From Ptiloglossa arizonensis (taxonomy: Eukaryota; Arthropoda; Insecta; Hymenoptera; Colletidae), in NCBI RefSeq assembly GCF_051014685.1, contig NC_135059.1:9052001-9116000 (forward strand): a stretch of 64,000 nt of DNA, read 5' to 3'. The notes below the pieces were generated by a model, which was not told the origin of the DNA, searched no databases, and saw nothing but the letters and a program-made list of their open reading frames with translations. This document shows positions 58,216 through 64,000 of this stretch, one piece after another (the stretch's first letter is position 1; every line of letters starts with the position of its first letter). Both the position numbers and the translations under genes were made by a program.

Positions 58216-60259
58216 TATTACGTTTTATTGAAATTTTTGTACCATATTTTGGTAATTATTTACAAAAAGGGAGATCTCGATTTCAACGGTCTTGATATAT
58301 CATAGATGGAGCGAGTGACTAAATTAGACGTGAGCAATAATTACTTTTTGCGCAGAAACATTTGGGAATTTAGATTAATCTGATTCCTATCATTCTTCTT
58401 ATACGAAGCTAAATAGTATCTTGATTAGTATAGAAATGATACTAACATGAATCACGGAGAAAAGATTCTCGAAAATTCAAAAGACTATTAGAATTAAAAG
58501 AAAATTAAAAGCTTTTGAAGTTCGAATATAAATTTCTTCGTATATTTTTCCCCATTTAACGAAATTACTCAATGGTCAACTGTGTTCACCAGTAATATCC
58601 ATACACAATTATCAAAATGGACAACTAATGGTACTCGTAAATTAATTTACCCTTTCCTCGTTTAATTTCGAAGACACATGCCTAAACAGGAATACCTTCA
58701 CCATCGGTGGTTCGTGTTGAATCGTTGGGAAGCAACCATGGGCTCGCTTCCCAGCGACACGCAATTTTGATAAAAATCGAGAGACGTCTAACGAAAACGA
58801 GCGATCGGCTCGTTTCGCCCTCGAATTCGTCCAATAACTCGCATACATTCCCCGGAAGACGTAGCCCGAAGGCTGTCGAAGAAGAACGAACAAGAGAAGG
58901 TCGTTGGAAAGAGGATGGGCGCTGGTCTGGTGAACCGAGGGGGGAAAGAAAGATGGTCGGGAATGCATTTTCGTCGAAGATGGTGTGGGGGGGGGGAGGG
59001 TAGAGTTGGTCGAGACCCCCCTCCCAATCTTCTCCATCTCCCCGTCGAGGAGATCGAAAAGGTATCGCGACGTAGGAGCGTGTTGGCGCGGTGCACGTTA
59101 GGGCCGTTGCAAAAGGAGCAGGAAAGGCGCGCGTGCATCGAGGCCGCGCGATAGGTAAGTAAAATAATAAAATACAAGCAACGTCGGTTGTACCGCGTCG
59201 ATACGACGGGACCAATGGGGATCTGGGAAAGCCCGTGACGTCGTTGGACGCACGCCCGTTGCTAGGAGGGTCGTAGGTGGAGCTTGCAACAGCGACGCCC
59301 CAGGAGGACAGGTGGAAAACGCAGGTGAAACGCGAGATTCCTACGGGCCGACGCCGAATTCCTCACGCGTATACGGTGCACCCTTTTCGCTATACCCCCC
59401 CTACCCTTCCCCCTGCAGCTCTCACCGTTATAACCCAACCCTCCGTGTCTACCGGTCCTTTGTCGACGCGGTACCAACGCCCAAGTTTCGACCAAGGGGG
59501 GGTCTCTCTCCGTAGCGGGGTGATGCCGAATGACTCTCCCTTACCTACCGTTCCCCCTCCATCCCCGTGGAAAAAGAAGAAAACACGAGCAGAGACGCTA
59601 ATCCTTAAACCGGGCGCCACTCTTCCGCGTTAATGATCGAATCCAGCTTTCTGGAGCGAGAGTAAGCCGCCGCGAATGACGAACCATCGAGGTGGTCTCG
59701 AGCCGACCACCGACACGCTCGCACGCTCGGGCCCCGAGAGATGAGTGGGGATGAACCGGGGGACCGTAGAGTGGGGGGAGGAGCCCGCTTGAGATCGCGA
59801 CGCCACTACCGCCGCCGCCGCTTCGAAGAACTTGACTTAAATACCGGGAACTCGTTCGAGTTCACGCTCCGTGAGCCTGTTCACGGTTAGCCAACGGAGC
59901 GCAATTTTTTTGTCAATTCTCTACTTCACCGATACCATCCCTCCTCCATCGTTACTAACTCGTCTCGCGAACTGTCTTTGTACAAGGAGGAGAGAGAGAG
60001 AGAAAGAGAAAAAAGAAATGGCTTGACGGACGGATTCATCGCGGTCGCGTCACCGGTTGTTTCCTCGTCGGAGAAAATGTCACGACACTTTACACAGCTT
60101 GACGTGCATTCGGCCGTAAATATTATTACTGCGATCAGGGAAACGGTGGGGGAAGGGGTTTCCAGCGGGGAACACAACGGGACTCGAAACCTCGACCCTA
60201 TTTAACGCCGCTTAACCGGTGGTCTGTGTTATTTTTTGTTTTTGTTTTTGTTTTTTTTT
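58216..60259. other. AT-rich then CpG-rich unique DNA, no gene recognised
   Basis: 58216-58680 is AT-rich; 58680-59900 is CpG-rich, with a G-run at 58984-58996. A TAG/GTAAGTA donor-like string is at 59152-59161 on the plus strand. A short GA run is at 59990-60005. A TTAAATAC at 59837 is a weak TATA-like word without a well-placed initiator. Confidence 0.45.
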
Positions 60260-60800
60260 TGTTTGGACGCTTTCTTTTCGCTTCGTTCGCGTTTTCGGAA
60301 TCTTGGTGGATATTTTGTACGTAGCTTTGATACGGTGGAACGGAGAGAAAGAAGCGGATGTATAAATGGAGAGATAATGTCGCGGGTTTTTGTTACTTTA
60401 TTGTGAAGGACTGTACGTATTATAGGAAGAGAGTTATCGCAGTGATTCTTATCCGTTAGTTGACAATTGTCAGTGTCTATATTTTTGTTTTCTTCTTTTC
60501 ACTTTGTGTTCTGCATTTTCGAAATTTTGGGTATATTTTGTATCTTTTTGTTAAGGTGAGAGAAGTTGACGAATAAATGGAAACATAATGTTGCGTTTTT
60601 GTTACTTTATTGCAAGAGATTGTACGTATTATAGAAAGAGAGTTATTGCAATGATTCTTATCTGTTAGTTGACAATTGTCAGATATTTTTATTTTCTTCT
60701 TTTCACTTTGTCTGTGTTCCCCTTTTTCGAAATCTTGAGTATATTTTGTATCTCTCTTTGTTAAGGTGAGAGAAGTTGACGAATAAATGGAAACATCCGT
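60260..60800. repeat. ~209-224-bp tandem repeat, about 2.5 copies
   Basis: TTTTCGGAATCTT or TTTTCGAAATTTT starts near 60292, 60516 and 60724. TTGACAATTGTCAG starts at 60460 and 60669. Units share TTTTTGTTACTTTATTG, TGTACGTATTATAG and GAGTTATCGCAGTGATTCTT. Confidence 0.9.
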
Positions 60801-61501
60801 CGACAGTCGTTACTCGGACAATATTATTCCCGTCTCGTTGTTAAGAAACGATATCGTGCATTGTACATCATTCTGTTGGTAACGAATTATCCTGTTCCAG
60901 CGCTGATCGCTTTTGTTGAAAACAGATTAGTATAATTTATAATACGTTTAGGTACGATTTATTTAATCGAGCGTCGCATCATTTGCGTACGAATGGCACC
61001 ATTGTTTCTTCGCGGGTTACGCGATTCGTACACGAATTGCGGTTATTATTAGCTAAGTAAATGTGTCGTTCAACGCGCGAATACAATAAAAGCTTAATTT
61101 GTTACGGAATGATAAATCTATTGTCGCATGGTACAAGAGCGTAAGTTACGTGTGGGAAATTTACGAAATTTAATACCAGAATCAGAGAGATTGTTGTTCA
61201 AGCCTGTAACGTTCACTCGGTTCGTTTCGTGATAGAAAAATATCGTATTTTGAGGTAAAAGTTGGGAGAAACAAATCAGAATACGAAAATTGGTGTGTAA
61301 ATGGAAGATACAGGTGGATTCTAACATTCGAACGCAATCTCAAAATTATTACGAGACTGAAATACGCTACACGAATTATTATCGAATGGAAGATAAATTA
61401 TTTTTTCAATTTTTTTTAAAATCGACGAGAAGAACAATAAAACGTTCGTAGGTTCGAAGCACGAGTGTAATTCTTGTTACCAAACGCACTTGTGAGATTG
61501 T
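60801..61501. other. AT-rich unique DNA, no gene seen
   Basis: Nothing recognised. Confidence 0.5.
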
Positions 61502-61577
61502 TCAAGGAAAATTTACTTTTTCTTCGATTTAAACATTGTAAAAGTAGTCTAGAGGGACTCGCCTCGTCTCTTCCGAT
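61502..61577. repeat. Unexpanded relative of the 30-bp array
   Basis: AGGAAAATTTACTTTTTC, TAAACATTGTAAAAGTAGTC and GGACTCGCCTCG match, in order, the left flank, one unit and the right flank of the array at 55711-55974. Only one unit is present here. Confidence 0.75.
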
Positions 61578-61749
61578 AATCAGACTTTCCAATACGTAAT
61601 AGGCTTTTTTAAGATCAACAATCGCCGTTCCGATAATGAACGTTCCTTTGTATGGATACAAAGTAAGAGAGAAAATGACGAAAAATTAGAGTGTCTTCAA
61701 ATAAAGGAGCTGGAAACAAGTTTACACCTAGTCGTTCGATAAAATTTAT
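61578..61749. other. Short unique stretch
   Basis: Nothing recognised. Confidence 0.5.
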
Positions 61750-62368
61750 TGAACAGTACTGTTCAATGTAGTACTGTTCAATGTAGTACTGCTCAATGTA
61801 CTACTATTCAATATAGTACTGTTCGACATAGTACTGTTCGATATAGTACTGTTCGATATAGTACTGTTCAATATAGTACTGTTCAATGTAATACTGTTCA
61901 ATGTAGTACTGTTCAATGTACTACTATTCAATATAGTACGGTTCAACATGGTACTGTTCGATATAGGACTGTTCAATATAGTACTGTTCAATGTAGTACT
62001 ATTATTCAATGTACTACTATTCAATGTAGTATTGTTCAATGTACTACTATTCAATGTAGTACTGTTCAATGTACTACTATTCAATGTAGTACTGTTCAAT
62101 ATAGTACTGTTCAATGTACTACTATTCAATATAGTACTGTTCAATGTAGTACTCTTCAATGTTCTACTATTCAATGTAGTACTGTTCAATGTACTACTAT
62201 TCAATGTACTATTATTCAATATAGTACTATTCAATGTAGTACTGTTCAATGTACTACTATTCAATGTACTACTATTCAATATAGTACTACATATAGTACA
62301 ATATACTACTCAATGTAGTACTGTTCAATGTACTACTATTCAATGTAGTACTGTTCAATGTACTACTC
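61750..62368. repeat. 15-bp tandem array, about 41 copies
   Basis: Two unit types, TACTGTTCAATGTAG and TACTATTCAATGTAC, in places strictly alternating (about 62030-62130), with rarer variants. It begins with the 14-bp palindrome GAACAGTACTGTTC (61751-61764). The 5-codon period keeps frames of 140-190 codons open on both strands (Asn/Ser/Thr/Leu-rich or Val/Leu/Phe/Asn-rich), which I reject as genes. Confidence 0.97.
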
Positions 62369-63604
62369 TAGAATAACTCTTAACGAACGACAAAACTTAT
62401 CGAACCATCTATTACAGTATTCGAACGCAAAGTCTTGGAATCTTTCACGGTACAATACAACACCAATTCCTCTGCTAAATTCATGACGACCAGAAATCGC
62501 CCTTCCAGTGCAAAAGTTTAACCAATTAACTAAAGATTTAACCAACCCAACCTAATATTAATCCATTTAAAAAATTCCCTAAAAAGACCCACTGGTATCG
62601 AGAAAACCTCTCCGAAATTCCCCGAGAACAAAGTGTCCCGAGTTGTGACGTGTCTGTAAGTAAAATTCCCTCCCCCAGTGTTCCGAAGCAAAGGTCAAGA
62701 GACTTGTTCGCAGACTCTGGCTTCGTCGAACGACAAGCGTCTCGAGTATTCCACGTACAGCTCGAGGATACGGAGGCACGTAGATACGTATGTATCCCAG
62801 CGAAGAAATACCTTTTTGGTGTCCCCTTTACCCCCCATCCACCACTGAATATCCTACGGGGGAGGTAACGGGACGAGAGAGAAAGAGAGAGGGGGAAGAG
62901 GTGATAGAGGAACCTGGGCCATGGGTTGGAACCAGACAGGTCGGTACCTGTGTGGAAACGGTGTGTTGCACGGTTCGACGAGCACACGGAGACGCCACGC
63001 GCCTGTCTGGCCCACGTATGGGCGTACCTCGAAAGACGCCTGCAACTTTCATGCCGCGAGACGTTGCGGAAGATGGCCGCCGGGTAACAGCCGGCCGCGA
63101 ATAAACTGGTAAATGCTACCGTACGTAGCCACGGGGCCAGAAGCACGGTGAAATCCATTTTCGATTTGTTTCCCGCGGCTCTCTCTTACATCCAGGCTGA
63201 AATTTCTACCACCGGGTCGAGCAATGGCGCCCGAACCGAACCGATCCACCACCCAGCGATACCTACTACGAGGTAGGGACGAAACGATGGTTTTCCAGGG
63301 CACAGGAGGGCGGGATTACTTCTCGAAAATTCCCGTACACTCTCCTAGATACTGTCGTGTCTTAAATAATTTCCCCCACTCGACGCTCTAATTTTTAACA
63401 AGAACTTCCCCGGCCACGAAACCGGAGGGACGAAGATGCAGTCGGTTCGCGAAGAAACACGGATTTCGTAATAGGTATTTATCTGGTGGTATTTGTAATT
63501 GTTGAGAAAGAGATTGTAATAGTTTTATATTGTGTGGGTGTGGACGTTTTTCGAGCAATTTTTCCAACTTTGTTTATTACGCGAAATACGGAATAATAGA
63601 GGCG
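62369..63604. other. Unique CpG-rich DNA, no gene recognised
   Basis: The minus strand has a 206-codon frame at 62538-63158 in CpG-rich DNA with no recognisable domain. I do not call it. Confidence 0.45.
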
Positions 63605-64000
63605 AGTATGTTGTACGTGTTGGAGAGTAGAATTCTGGAGGAGATTGTGCGTTTTGATTGGTTCGATTAGGGGAGGGTTTTACGTGGGTAGTCGAGGAAC
63701 GTAGAAAATAAAATTTTAGAGTAGATTGTACGTTATATTTAATTCTTGTGAGAATGGAATATTTTACGTGGGTAGTCGAGGAACGTAGAAAATAAAATTC
63801 TAGAGTAGATTATATATTATATTTAATTCTTATAGGGATGAAATATTTTACATGGATAGTCGAGGAACGTAGAAAATAAAATTCTAGAGTAGATTAGACG
63901 TTTTATTTAATTCTTGTGAGGATGAAATATTTTATGTTGATAGTAGAGGAACGTAGAAAATAAAATTCTAGAATAGAGTATATATTATATTTAATTCTTA
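63605..64000. repeat. 84-bp tandem array, cut by the window end
   Basis: GTCGAGGAACGTAGAAAATA starts at 63691, 63775 and 63859, with GTAGAGGAACGTAGAAAATA at 63943, exactly 84 bp apart. A decayed first unit starts near 63605. Units share AAAATTCTAGAGTAGATT and TTATATTTAATTCTTGTGAG. The array continues past 64000. Confidence 0.95.

Noticed and set aside
61746..62376. 140-189-codon frames on both strands
   Set aside because: The 15-bp array gives open frames on both strands at once.
62538..63158. 206-codon minus-strand frame
   Set aside because: CpG-rich DNA with few stops, overlapping frames on both strands, no recognisable domain.

Overview
This window looks like eukaryotic, intergenic or intronic DNA, most likely from an insect and plausibly a bee or other aculeate hymenopteran. 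That placement is inference. It rests on abundant, undepleted CpG beside very AT-rich stretches, long GA/CT microsatellites, a TTAGG-type string, two mariner-like miniature elements and an arthropod-style TATA plus TCAGT promoter. There are no operons, ribosome-binding sites or bacterial gene spacing. I recognise no protein family with confidence anywhere in the 64 kb. I found no tRNA, rRNA or CRISPR array by eye. Nearly all long open frames are by-products of tandem repeats whose period is a multiple of three, or of GA/CT tracts.

Layout. 0.75-1.4 kb: a recent 326-bp tandem duplication, each copy with an NRF-1-type site and a 5' splice-site-like sequence. 1.8-4.1 kb: two minisatellites. 4.7 kb: mariner-like MITE. 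5.4-7.3 kb: a 57-bp array and a GA tract. 10.8-12.05 kb: a ~120-bp array with a GGGTC-N6-GACCC hairpin. 13.1-19 kb: CpG-rich DNA with a GA tract, a CT-rich array and the best gene-like signal in the window, a minus-strand TATA/Inr core promoter near 15.2 kb followed by a 5' splice site near 14.94 kb. 19.7-33.4 kb: mostly AT-rich DNA with eight tandem or duplicated families and a second MITE. 33.4-40.5 kb: CpG-rich DNA flanking two related arrays of 126 and 81 bp that keep open frames on the minus strand. 41.9-44.4 kb: a repeat unit interrupted by a minisatellite, then a ~1-kb element with ~65-bp terminal inverted repeats enclosing a satellite. 45-64 kb: alternating CpG-rich unique DNA and at least ten further arrays; the last one runs off the window end.

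The recurring theme is short tandem arrays growing inside older, larger dispersed units. It is seen in a TIR element (43.35-44.36 kb), a ~215-bp unit (42.2-42.8 kb), probably between two direct repeats (28.9-30.0 kb), and by comparing an expanded array at 55.7 kb with an apparently unexpanded relative at 61.5 kb. If there is a gene, the sequence points to a minus-strand transcript starting near 15.2 kb with a non-coding first exon; its coding exons are not recognisable here. All coordinates and periods were read by eye from repeated anchor words, so array edges are good to roughly 10-30 bases.
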